From assembly GCA_910588555.1 (NCBI GenBank), contig CAJUPC010000007.1, positions 1 through 64,000 on the forward strand: 64,000 bases of DNA, in the 5' to 3' direction. Position 1 is the stretch's first letter. Each line of letters starts with the position of its first letter. Shown here piece after piece: positions 24,884-32,503 of this stretch. Source of the stretch: Candidatus Gastranaerophilales bacterium (GTDB taxonomy: Bacteria; Cyanobacteriota; Vampirovibrionia; Gastranaerophilales; Gastranaerophilaceae). The position numbers and the translations under genes were made by a program. Under the pieces are notes generated by a model, which saw only the letters and a program-made list of their open reading frames with translations, did no database searches and was not told where the DNA came from.

Positions 24884-26451
24884 TGGAAAAGTTTTTATAC
24901 GACAGAAATATAAATAAAAATTCAGAATTTGTAATGTGGATGGCATTTCCGGGAATTTATTCATTTTCAATGTCATCTCTCGGATACCTGTGGATGTTTA
25001 AAACACTTGATGAAACAGAGGGAATTAATGTTGAAAGAATTTGTTCAGATACAGACAAAACTCAATATAATGTATCTGATGTAAAACTTTTTGGTTTTTC
25101 TTTTTCATTTGATATGGATTTTTTAACAATTTTTTCTATGCTTGAAAAATATAATATACCGTTAAAATCAAATGAACGCGAAGGCTTCCCGCTTATATTC
25201 GCAGGCGGTCCGGTTGTTAGCGCAAATCCTGAACCTTACAAAAACTTTTTTGACTTTTTTATAATTGGTGACGGCGAAGATGTAAATCTTCAAGCTGCAA
25301 ATATTTGTAGAGAAAATCAGGACAAACCTAAAAAAGAAGTTTTAAAACTTCTTTCTCAAATTGAAGGAATATACGTTCCTATATTTCCTCAAAAAGTAAA
25401 TAAACTTACAAAAAAACTGACTGAATGTATTTATACACCACTATTAAGCAGTGACGCATTTTTTAAAGATACTTTTATTTTAGAAATGTCGCGAGGCTGT
25501 GCAAACAGATGTGGTTTTTGTCTTGCTTCATATTTAAACCTTCCCTTAAGGTGCGTAAATTATGACGAACTTTTAAAGACAATTGACCTTGGTTTATCGC
25601 ATACAAATAAAATTGCTCTTTTAGGAGCACAAATCAGTGCTCACCCCCATTTTCACGAAGTTTGTAAATATATTTATGACAAAATGCAATCAGGTGAAAA
25701 AATTGAAATGAGTGTTTCTTCACTAAGAGTTGACGCTGTAAGTGATGATGTTGTCAAAACACTTGTCGCTGCAGGACAGAAAAATTCTACGCTCGCAATT
25801 GAAGCTGGAAGTAACAGACTGCGAAAAGTAATAAATAAAAACTTAAATGAGGAGCAAATTTTTAATGCAGTTAAAATTGCTCGCAACAATGGCTTGAAAG
25901 GCTTAAAATTTTACGGAATGCTCGGCTTGCCGACCGAGACTCAAGATGATTTAGAGGCTATTATAACACTAGCTAAGAGGCTTAAAAAAGAAAATAAAGG
26001 TTTTGATATTTCATTCGGATTTTCAAGCTTTGTGCCAAAGCCTAACACTCCTTTTCAATGGTTTGGCAGAGAATATACAAAATCACTCGAAGAAAAAAGC
26101 AATTTTATAAAAAAAGAACTTCATAAACTAGGTATTACAGTGCATATATCCAGTATAAAATGGGACTACTGGCAAGCTGTCTTATCACGCGGGGATGAAA
26201 GCTTAAACGACTTTGTACTTGAAGTTTACAAGCAGGGCGGAAAACTCGGTGCATTTAAATCAGCAGCAAAAAAATATAAAATTGATACAGATTATTTTGC
26301 CTGTATGAACTGGAAATTTGACAAAACACTCCCCTGGGATTTTATTGAAATTAATCCGGGTAAAGAATTCCTTATTAAAGAAAATCAGAGATTAACTACA
26401 TCGGAGTGTAATCACAGTATACAAGACTTGACCAGCGTTCAAAATAGCTGA
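24883..26451 (+). CDS. B12-binding-type radical SAM protein
   Basis: 522 aa. The N-terminal ~180 residues have a cobalamin-binding-like fold (LFGFSFSFDMDF, IFAGGPVVSANPEPY, FIIGDGED). The radical SAM CxxxCxxC cluster site is RGCANRCGFCLAS, about residue 205. Later blocks include SLRVDAVSDDVVKTL and LAIEAGSNRLRKVINKNLNEE. It resembles the TIGR03960-type proteins, often fused or adjacent to a DUF2344 protein, which is absent here. Reaction unknown. Translationally coupled to the AI-2E gene; the 3' end overlaps the convergent phosphatase-like gene by 56 nt. Confidence 0.85.
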   Translation: MEKFLYDRNINKNSEFVMWMAFPGIYSFSMSSLGYLWMFKTLDETEGINVERICSDTDKTQYNVSDVKLFGFSFSFDMDFLTIFSMLEKYNIPLKSNEREGFPLIFAGGPVVSANPEPYKNFFDFFIIGDGEDVNLQAANICRENQDKPKKEVLKLLSQIEGIYVPIFPQKVNKLTKKLTECIYTPLLSSDAFFKDTFILEMSRGCANRCGFCLASYLNLPLRCVNYDELLKTIDLGLSHTNKIALLGAQISAHPHFHEVCKYIYDKMQSGEKIEMSVSSLRVDAVSDDVVKTLVAAGQKNSTLAIEAGSNRLRKVINKNLNEEQIFNAVKIARNNGLKGLKFYGMLGLPTETQDDLEAIITLAKRLKKENKGFDISFGFSSFVPKPNTPFQWFGREYTKSLEEKSNFIKKELHKLGITVHISSIKWDYWQAVLSRGDESLNDFVLEVYKQGGKLGAFKSAAKKYKIDTDYFACMNWKFDKTLPWDFIEINPGKEFLIKENQRLTTSECNHSIQDLTSVQNS

Positions 26452-27019
26452 TTTGAGTAGCACTGCCTGTTTTGATATAAATACGATGCAATGATTTATC
26501 AGGCATGTTTAAAGCTGAACAAATAGCTGCTTTTATAATATCTTTGTGGGTAACAATAATAATTCTGCCGCCAAGATTATCTTCTATTATTTTATCGATT
26601 GAAGTTTTAACTCTCGCGATAAAGTCTGTAACGCTTTCTGCGTCATCAGGCGTTCCAATATCGGGATAATTTATAAGTTTTTCCAGTGCGTCGGGATACT
26701 TATCTTCAATTTGTTCAAAAGTCAATCCGTTGAATTTACCGCATTTACGCGGATGCAAATCGTCAACAATTTCAAATTCCTGTTTAAAAGATTTTGCAAT
26801 CATACCTGCAGATTGAGTTGAACGAAGCGCAGGAGATGTATAAATTTTATCATTTTTTATGCCGCGAATTTTTAAGAATTCACAAATTTTTTCAATCTCT
26901 TCAAGCCCAGCGTCACTAAGAGGAGGGTAGCTTTCAGAATCCGTAAACCTGTCGTCTTCACTAAATATTGTTGCACCGTTGCATATAAAAGTTATCTTAC
27001 ATTTTCTATTAAAATACAT
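26396..27019 (-). CDS. Histidine phosphatase-fold protein lacking the catalytic His (degenerate)
   Basis: 207 aa with the overall plan of phosphoglycerate-mutase-like phosphatases: SPALRSTQSAGMIAKSF, then GKFNGLTFEQIEDKYPD, and VTHKDIIKAAIC near the end. The usual RHG motif reads CNG (FICNGAT, residues 11-17), replacing the phospho-accepting His with Asn14 and the Arg with Cys. The LxE acid position also reads LHP. Only the second His (THKD) is kept. Classical phosphatase activity is therefore unlikely. RBS AAGGAT. Confidence 0.8.
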   Translation of the reverse strand: MYFNRKCKITFICNGATIFSEDDRFTDSESYPPLSDAGLEEIEKICEFLKIRGIKNDKIYTSPALRSTQSAGMIAKSFKQEFEIVDDLHPRKCGKFNGLTFEQIEDKYPDALEKLINYPDIGTPDDAESVTDFIARVKTSIDKIIEDNLGGRIIIVTHKDIIKAAICSALNMPDKSLHRIYIKTGSATQISYFERWSSLVYCDYTPM

Positions 27020-27038
27020 TTTTTATCCTTTATTTATT

Positions 27039-27063
27039 ATTATAACATATTTTATGTTATAAT
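27039..27063. promoter_or_regulatory. Perfect palindrome between divergent genes
   Basis: ATTATAACAT-ATTTT-ATGTTATAAT, 10-bp arms. Each arm includes TATAAT reading outward, so the palindrome may be two back-to-back -10 boxes, an operator, or both. It sits 19 nt from the phosphatase-like start and 24 nt from leuD. Confidence 0.55.
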
Positions 27064-27087
27064 CAAGTAAAATAAAAGGAGACAGCC

Positions 27088-27585
27088 ATGATTGGAAAAG
27101 CATTTAAATTCGGAGACAACATTTCAACCGACCACATTGCACCTGGAAGATTATTCCACTTGCGTTCTAATTTGCCTGAGTTTGCAAAACACGTTTTGGA
27201 AGATGCTGACCCGAATTTTGCCAGCTCAATGAAAAAAGGCGACTTTGTTGTTGGCGGCTCTAATTTTGGTTTAGGTTCTTCAAGAGAGCATGCTCCTCAA
27301 ATCATTAAAATTGCAGGTGTTGGTGCAGTAATTGCAAAATCATTTGCAAGAATTTTTTACAGAAATGCAATCAATATCGGACTTTTGGCAATCGAATGCG
27401 ACACCGACTCTATCGATGCCGGAGATGAACTAGACTTGGATATTGAAAAAGGAATTATTAAAAACATTACAAACGGTACAATTATACAAATTGAACCGTT
27501 ACCGCCAGTCATGATAAAAATGCTTCAAGACGGCGGTCTAGTTCAACATATTAAGAAAAACGGCGATTTCAATTTAACCGATTAA
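27088..27585 (+). CDS. leuD: 3-isopropylmalate dehydratase small subunit
   Basis: 165 aa, archaeal/HACN-type short LeuD. FGDNISTDHIAPGR, VVGGSNFGLGSSREHAPQII and AKSFARIFYRNAINIGL are diagnostic swivel-domain motifs of the aconitase superfamily. With LeuC (not in the window) it isomerises isopropylmalate in leucine synthesis; homoaconitase or citraconate variants cannot be excluded. RBS AAGGAGA. Isolated from other leu genes. Confidence 0.93.
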   Translation: MIGKAFKFGDNISTDHIAPGRLFHLRSNLPEFAKHVLEDADPNFASSMKKGDFVVGGSNFGLGSSREHAPQIIKIAGVGAVIAKSFARIFYRNAINIGLLAIECDTDSIDAGDELDLDIEKGIIKNITNGTIIQIEPLPPVMIKMLQDGGLVQHIKKNGDFNLTD

Positions 27586-28242
27586 TTACCAGTTTCTAAG
27601 AGAATTCAACATTATTGCAGCTTCTCTTGCATCGCGTTTTCTAAGCTTTACAAATTGTTTGTTTCTTGGGTTGATAACGCACATAGTTTTGCCGCATCTT
27701 TCAAGCAAGTCACGTGACGCAGTGTAATCAACAGATTTCTGTCTCTGTGCATTGCATTCTTGTAAGCTGTTGCAAATTTTTCTATGCCCACCTTCTGCTA
27801 ATGGTATATGTTTAAATCTTCTAACTGTATAGGCATGAACATTATAAGAAGTTTTAATCGGACTTTTAGCAATATAGTTTTGTAAAGTATAATGGAAATT
27901 TTTGTCATCCGTTCCATCATCATAAACATAGAAAATTACTTTAGTGTTTGAAGCAAACATGTCACGCCAAATCGGCAGAATTTGCGCCCCTCTTAACACT
28001 GACTCTGAAAGTCTTGACGGTTGATAGCTTCCCTGAGTAGAAACACCTCCTTGTCGTGAATTTGAAGCACTTTTGTTTATACCGGGAATATAGCTTATAA
28101 TATTGTTAAATGCATCTTGAAAATCAGCTGGCGTAAAACCTTTTAAAAATCCTGAAAAATAAGCAATAGCAAGCACAATAGCAATGCAAATTACCAAATT
28201 CAATAAATCCTTCAACTTGTCAACAATAATATCTTTATCCAT
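27586..28242 (-). CDS. Membrane-anchored protein, possible thioredoxin-like fold
   Basis: 218 aa from ATG 28242, chosen for GGAGGG at the right distance; a longer frame would run into the rpsL leader. One membrane helix near residues 15-33 (LVICIAIVLAIAYFSGFLKG) is followed by a Ser/Gly linker and a soluble domain. IPIW-like ILPIWRDMFASNTKVIFYVY and the later ERCGKTMCVINPRNKQFVKL recall a thioredoxin-like fold without a classical CxxC. Two more Cys (ICNSLQEC) may form a disulfide outside the membrane. Function unknown. Confidence 0.6.
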   Translation of the reverse strand: MDKDIIVDKLKDLLNLVICIAIVLAIAYFSGFLKGFTPADFQDAFNNIISYIPGINKSASNSRQGGVSTQGSYQPSRLSESVLRGAQILPIWRDMFASNTKVIFYVYDDGTDDKNFHYTLQNYIAKSPIKTSYNVHAYTVRRFKHIPLAEGGHRKICNSLQECNAQRQKSVDYTASRDLLERCGKTMCVINPRNKQFVKLRKRDAREAAIMLNSLRNW

Positions 28243-28303
28243 CGTCCCTCCAAAATAACTATATATTATTATACAATATTGTTTACATATTTTCAACCCT
28301 TTA

Positions 28304-28332
28304 TTGACAAAAGGTTGTGAGCGTAGTTTAAT
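28304..28332 (+). promoter_or_regulatory. Sigma70 promoter of rpsL-rpsG
   Basis: TTGACA (28304-28309), 17-nt spacer, TTTAAT (28327-28332). This predicts a transcript start near 28339 and an untranslated leader of about 190 nt. Confidence 0.7.
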
Positions 28333-28338
28333 AAAGGT

Positions 28339-28528
28339 ACACAAGCCATATTTTTCGTGCTGAAAATTCAGTTTGTGAGGCAAAAATAGGACGTAGGGGT
28401 CGCCAAACACCAGCGGCATTTGTTGTTTAAAGGTTTTGGAAATCCGGCAGTCCCATCATAATCGGAATGCGTAAGGGTTTCAGAATATGGTTTTGCCGAA
28501 AGAGTTACTAAATTAAAGGAGAAAATTA
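28339..28528 (+). promoter_or_regulatory. Long, GC-richer 5' leader of the rpsL-rpsG operon
   Basis: About 190 nt with no conserved frame. It is richer in G and C than flanking spacers and contains several short complementary segments (for example CGGCA...TTTGCCG and CCTTT/AAAGG-type pairs). It may be a ribosomal-protein leader for autoregulation. I cannot assign it to a known leader family. Confidence 0.4.
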
Positions 28529-28915
28529 ATGCCTACAATTAACCAGCTTGTTCGTCAGGAACGTAAAAAACTGACAGACAAAACAAAATCTCCCGCTTTG
28601 ATGGATTGTCCTCAAAGACGTGGTGTATGTACAAGGGTTTATACTACAACCCCTAAAAAACCTAACTCAGCTTTGAGAAAAGTTGCAAGGGTAAGATTAA
28701 CTAACGGATTTGAAGTTACTTCATATATTCCAGGTATCGGTCACAACCTTCAAGAACACAGTGTTGTTCTTATCAGAGGCGGAAGGGTTAAAGACCTTCC
28801 CGGTGTAAGATATCACATCGTTAGAGGTACTTTGGATACTGCTGGTGTTGCTAACAGAGCACAAAGCAGATCTAAATACGGTGCTAAGAAAAATGCTAAA
28901 GGAGGTAAGAAATAA
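28529..28915 (+). CDS. rpsL: 30S ribosomal protein S12
   Basis: 128 aa, starting PTINQLVRQERKKL. The decoding-site loops TPKKPNSALRK and GRVKDLPGVRYH are both present with Lys at the two positions where mutations give streptomycin resistance. RBS AAAGGAG. Its stop overlaps the rpsG start (TAATG). Confidence 0.98.
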   Translation: MPTINQLVRQERKKLTDKTKSPALMDCPQRRGVCTRVYTTTPKKPNSALRKVARVRLTNGFEVTSYIPGIGHNLQEHSVVLIRGGRVKDLPGVRYHIVRGTLDTAGVANRAQSRSKYGAKKNAKGGKK

Positions 28916-29385
28916 TGTCTAGACGTTCAAAACCAGCTAAAAGAATACCTTTAGCAGATCCCGTATATAACAGTGTTGATATTTCTAAATTTATTAACAG
29001 AATTATGAGACGCGGTAAAAAATCGCTTGCTGAAAAAATCTTCTACGCTACTTTAACAAGATTAGAAGAAAGAACAGGCGAAAAACCGCTTGAAATCTTC
29101 CAAAAAGCAATGACTAACGCAACTCCGCTTTTAGAAGTAAAAGCAAGACGTATCGGTGGTTCAACTTATCAGGTACCTATTGAAGTTAAAGCAGACAGAG
29201 GTTTTGCTCTTGCTTCTTCATGGTTGATTGAAGCTGCTAAAAAACGCGGCGGTAAATCATTCATCGATAAATTAACTAACGAATTAATTGATGCTTCAAA
29301 CGGTTCAGGCGCAGCTTGCAAAAAACGTGAAGATACTCACAAAATGGCAGAAGCTAACAAAGCTTTTGCTCACTACAGATATTAA
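28915..29385 (+). CDS. rpsG: 30S ribosomal protein S7
   Basis: 156 aa, normal length. MSRRSKPAKR opens, then MRRGKKSLAEKIFYATL, NATPLLEVKARRIGGSTYQV and the C-terminal ANKAFAHYRY. Primary 16S rRNA-binding protein that nucleates the 30S head. RBS AGGAGG lies within the end of rpsL. A terminator follows, so fusA and tuf are not in this transcript. Confidence 0.98.
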   Translation: MSRRSKPAKRIPLADPVYNSVDISKFINRIMRRGKKSLAEKIFYATLTRLEERTGEKPLEIFQKAMTNATPLLEVKARRIGGSTYQVPIEVKADRGFALASSWLIEAAKKRGGKSFIDKLTNELIDASNGSGAACKKREDTHKMAEANKAFAHYRY

Positions 29386-29404
29386 TTTTGTAATTAATAA
29401 ATCT

Positions 29405-29436
29405 AAAAAAGCTCTGAAATTTTCAGAGCTTTTTTA
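29405..29436 (+). terminator. Terminator of rpsL-rpsG
   Basis: AAAAAAGCTCTGAAA-TTTTCAGAGCTTTTTT, a perfect hairpin with a T run. Confidence 0.95.
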
Positions 29437-29506
29437 GTATGCAATATTGAGAGGCTTGACAAAATGCTTTCGTCAAAATTGTCAACATTTTTCAAAAGCA
29501 ACGGGC

Positions 29507-29566
29507 TTGACAAAAGACGCATTATAGTAAATAATGAGTTTATATCGAAATGGAGGTATTTAAATG
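29507..29566 (+). promoter_or_regulatory. Promoter and RBS block duplicated at 34202-34259
   Basis: TTGACA (29507-29512), 17 nt, AATAAT (29530-29535). The wider block CTTGACAAAAGACG...TATAGTAAATAATG and the RBS TGGAGGTATTTAAATG recur almost unchanged before the pilin gene at 34257. Confidence 0.7.
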
Positions 29567-30462
29567 TTAAAAAAACAATTCACCAATGCCGAAAAATCTT
29601 ACCAAGATTTACGCAGAGGGTGTAAAAGTGCTCAGATTGCCCCCCCCCCGACAAGTCTGATTTAGACTTTTTAGATTGTTTTTCGGGATTATTTAGTGGG
29701 AAAATTTTAGGTCAGCATTACAATGCCGACACGAAACTTGTTGCCTTTACTTTGGCTGAGGTTTTAATAACCTTGGGTATTGTAGGCGTTGTTGCGGTAG
29801 TGACGATGCCTAATCTTATTAACAACTTACAAAGAAAAGAATTGCAGGTTCAATTAAAAAAGACTTATAACGAACTAACACAAATAAATCAAAAATTTAT
29901 GCTTGATTTTGGTATGAATATGTGTGAGTATGAGTGGGCTTATGCCGCTTCAATAGGTTCATCATTCTCAGGAAATGGATTGCCTTTACAATTTTCAAAA
30001 TATCTTGTTAAAGGGAACGAATGCATAAATAGAGGTAATTATTATGCAATGAAAGTTTTAACAGGTGAAAACCTCACTGATATGCAGCTATTTGATGACG
30101 GATGCTACACTGACGCACTTGGAAGAACTTATTATTTTGAATATGCAAACCAATTTATTCCTAAATGTCCAATGATAACTGTTGATGTGAACGGATTGAA
30201 AAAACCTAATCGCATGGGCTATGATATATTTATTTTCAGACCGACAAAAGACGGACGCGTTATAGGTATGGGCAAAGATTATAAAGAACACGACAATATA
30301 GTCTTTTTTGGAAGTGTAGATTATTTAAATAAAGCAAAAAAATACTGTAATTACGATGTAATAGACACAATCAGAGGCGGTTTTGGATGTACATATTATG
30401 CACTTGCAGATAAACACCCTTTTGATGAAACAAAAAGCTACTGGAAAGATTTTTTAAAATAA
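29564..30462 (+). CDS. Type IV pilin-like gene, OFF by poly-C frameshift in this sequence
   Basis: The RBS GGAGGT points to the ATG at 29564. That frame encodes MLKKQFTNAEKSYQDLRRGC then KSAQIAPPPT and stops at TAG 29663-29665, just past a C10 tract (29640-29649). The rest of the pilin (FTLAEVLITLGIVGVVAVVT and about 230 more residues) continues in another frame, open from the C tract to 30462. One extra C (11) would join the frames into a 299-aa protein. The mature part has several Cys and ends YWKDFLK, so it lacks the DYPxKL tail of its relatives. Translation of the current sequence would need an internal TTG at 29752. Confidence 0.75.
29631..29652 (+). repeat. Homopolymer C10 tract in GCTCAGATTG-C(n)-GA motif
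   Basis: Ten C at 29640-29649. The flanks CTCAGATTG and GACAAGTCTGA form a near-inverted repeat (CAGATTG against CAAGTCTG) around the tract. The upstream AGTGCTCAGATTG is identical at the 34288 tract. Confidence 0.9.
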
Positions 30463-30470
30463 AGAGTAAA

Positions 30471-31832
30471 CTACTCTTTATTTTTTTTGTTGTTAAGTTT
30501 TTCTTCTTTTAATCTTTCTTTTTCCAAAAGTTTTAATTCTTTTTCATGTTGTTTTTCTAATTTTTGCTGTTTCTTAAACTCTTGCTCGGCTTTTATTTGC
30601 TTATATTTTTCAACAGACTCATTACCTGTTGTAGAACCGTTAATCCTGTGTCTTAGATTATAATCCTTTTGCGACTCTCTAAATTCCGCGTCCATTTCTT
30701 TAATTTTAGCCTTATAAGATTTTTTCAATTCTTTTAATTCTGCTTTTTCTTCCAGCTTTTTCTGTTTTGCATTCTGTTTTTCAATCTTTTTCTGAAATTT
30801 TTCTTCTCTTTCTGTCACAGAAGGAGGCATTACACCCTCTTTTATGAGCTTAAAGCCGTTCATACTAATCGGAACTTCAATATTTCTGAGAGAAACAAGT
30901 CTGGGGTCTTCACCCTTTGCCGAAATGGCCCAAATCCCCAAATTTACGGGCGAATTACCTGTATATGCCAGAGCATTTACTATAACTGTATCAGGAAATT
31001 CTTCACTAAAACCTAACGGATAAACATCCCAGCGTTTATCAACAAGATTAAGCCCTCTTGTGGTTTTCCAAAAATAAGAAATTGTATTTCTTACGTCCTC
31101 AAGGCTATATGAAACTTTAGTTTCAAAATCATAAACATAAGGAGTCGTTTTCCACATTCCGTCTTTTGTGTTGCCAATTTTTTCTTTTACAAGCAGTTTT
31201 GTTCCGTCAGATGAAAAATCAACGGGAGTAAGTGTTCTGAATGTATAATAATTATCATTTAATTTTTCTGTTGACATAATAGGGTCGGAAATTCTATGAA
31301 TTACGTTTGCAGTCAAAATTTTATCCATATTAGACTTAGCTTCTTCTAAATTAATAAGAAATAAATCACAGGCTGTCGAACCGCTATTCGGATAATAATA
31401 AACAGAGGGATAAACAAGTTTTGTAAAATCAGGAGAAACAATACCCTGAGCGTTTTTTTGCCTTGTCTGATAGATACTTTTACTTATTGCTAAATCAGGA
31501 CTACCGGGCGGGTCGTTGTATCTGATAATTTTATAAGCAGGCTGAGGAACATAAACCATATCAGCAGGAGTCGGTGTCTTTGGCACTTGAATTTCCATAG
31601 TCATCCTATCTTTGGGTGCAGATAGAAGTTCATACTCCTCAACAGTCATATATCCCGAGGGGTTGCGGTTCATAACCGAACGTTCGTACTTTTCTTTTTC
31701 TTCCTGCTTTTGAACTTTATGTTCATACTTAGCTTCTTTTTTGTTAACGTCACCATGAGGCACAGGGATTTCATCACCCCACTGAATAAATGCACACAAA
31801 GCTGCCGCAATGCCAAGCAGGGCATAAATCAT
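30471..31832 (-). CDS. Membrane-anchored protein with basic/acidic coiled-coil tail
   Basis: 453 aa. An N-terminal membrane helix (MIYALLGIAAALCAFIQW) is followed by a central beta-rich region (about 90-340) with SPDFTKLVYPSV and FSSDGTKLLVKEK strands like WD40/TolB-type propeller blades. The last ~110 residues are nearly all Lys/Glu coiled coil. The start codon overlaps the stop of the upstream response regulator (ATGA), so it is the third gene of the two-component operon and could be an accessory sensor or target (inference). Confidence 0.7.
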   Translation of the reverse strand: MIYALLGIAAALCAFIQWGDEIPVPHGDVNKKEAKYEHKVQKQEEKEKYERSVMNRNPSGYMTVEEYELLSAPKDRMTMEIQVPKTPTPADMVYVPQPAYKIIRYNDPPGSPDLAISKSIYQTRQKNAQGIVSPDFTKLVYPSVYYYPNSGSTACDLFLINLEEAKSNMDKILTANVIHRISDPIMSTEKLNDNYYTFRTLTPVDFSSDGTKLLVKEKIGNTKDGMWKTTPYVYDFETKVSYSLEDVRNTISYFWKTTRGLNLVDKRWDVYPLGFSEEFPDTVIVNALAYTGNSPVNLGIWAISAKGEDPRLVSLRNIEVPISMNGFKLIKEGVMPPSVTEREEKFQKKIEKQNAKQKKLEEKAELKELKKSYKAKIKEMDAEFRESQKDYNLRHRINGSTTGNESVEKYKQIKAEQEFKKQQKLEKQHEKELKLLEKERLKEEKLNNKKNKE

Positions 31833-32503
31833 ACAAGTCCTTCTTTCATTGCCATTGATATAGCTTTAGAACGTGAATTTACGTATAATTTTTGCAAAAT
31901 ACTATGAACATGAGTTTTTGTTGTTGAAATTGTAATAAAAAGTTTTTCTGCAATCTGCGGGTTAGTATATCCGTCAACAATTAACGCTAAAACTTCCATT
32001 TCACGCTCAGTCAGTCCGTATAGGTTTTTACCTAACTTGTAATTAATTTCACCGCGTTTTTCTGTATAATCGGTTCCGCGTCTTATATTTGAAAGAACAA
32101 CTTTTGCAATAGCAGGGTCAAGCCAGCCTGCACCCTCAGAAACAGCAATGACAGCAGAAACGGTCTGTTCAGATGTTGCACCTTTGGTAATATAACCGTC
32201 TGCACCTGCTTTAAATGAATCAAATATATCATCATCACCTTCACGCGAAGTATACATAAGAACTTTTATACGCGAATTTGAAGATTTAATTCTTCTGGTA
32301 GCTTCAATCCCGTCAATAGTCGGCAACCCGATATCCATAACAACAACATCAGGAAGCAAATCAAGAGCTTTTTCAACCCCTTCAAGTCCGTCAGCACACA
32401 TATCGGCAATTTCAATGTTAGGATTATTGCCAAGTATTACTGAAAGCCCCATACGTGCCATGTCATGGTCTTCAACTATAAGGACGCGTATATTTTTAGC
32501 CAT
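31829..32503 (-). CDS. NarL/FixJ-family response regulator
   Basis: 224 aa. The receiver domain has phospho-acceptor Asp in DVVVMDIGLP, the acidic pair VEDHD near the N-terminus and Lys in YITKGA. The C-terminal LuxR-type HTH is LTEREMEVLALIVDGYTNPQ, then IAEKLFITISTTKTHVHSIL. Start at 32503 (AGG RBS) overlaps the kinase stop by 8 nt, indicating coupling. Most likely the cognate output regulator of the upstream hybrid kinase. Confidence 0.93.
   Translation of the reverse strand: MAKNIRVLIVEDHDMARMGLSVILGNNPNIEIADMCADGLEGVEKALDLLPDVVVMDIGLPTIDGIEATRRIKSSNSRIKVLMYTSREGDDDIFDSFKAGADGYITKGATSEQTVSAVIAVSEGAGWLDPAIAKVVLSNIRRGTDYTEKRGEINYKLGKNLYGLTEREMEVLALIVDGYTNPQIAEKLFITISTTKTHVHSILQKLYVNSRSKAISMAMKEGLV

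Noticed and set aside
28243..28419. N-terminal extension of the 27586 minus-strand gene
   Set aside because: The internal ATG at 28242 has a GGAGGG RBS, and the extension would run through the rpsL promoter and leader.
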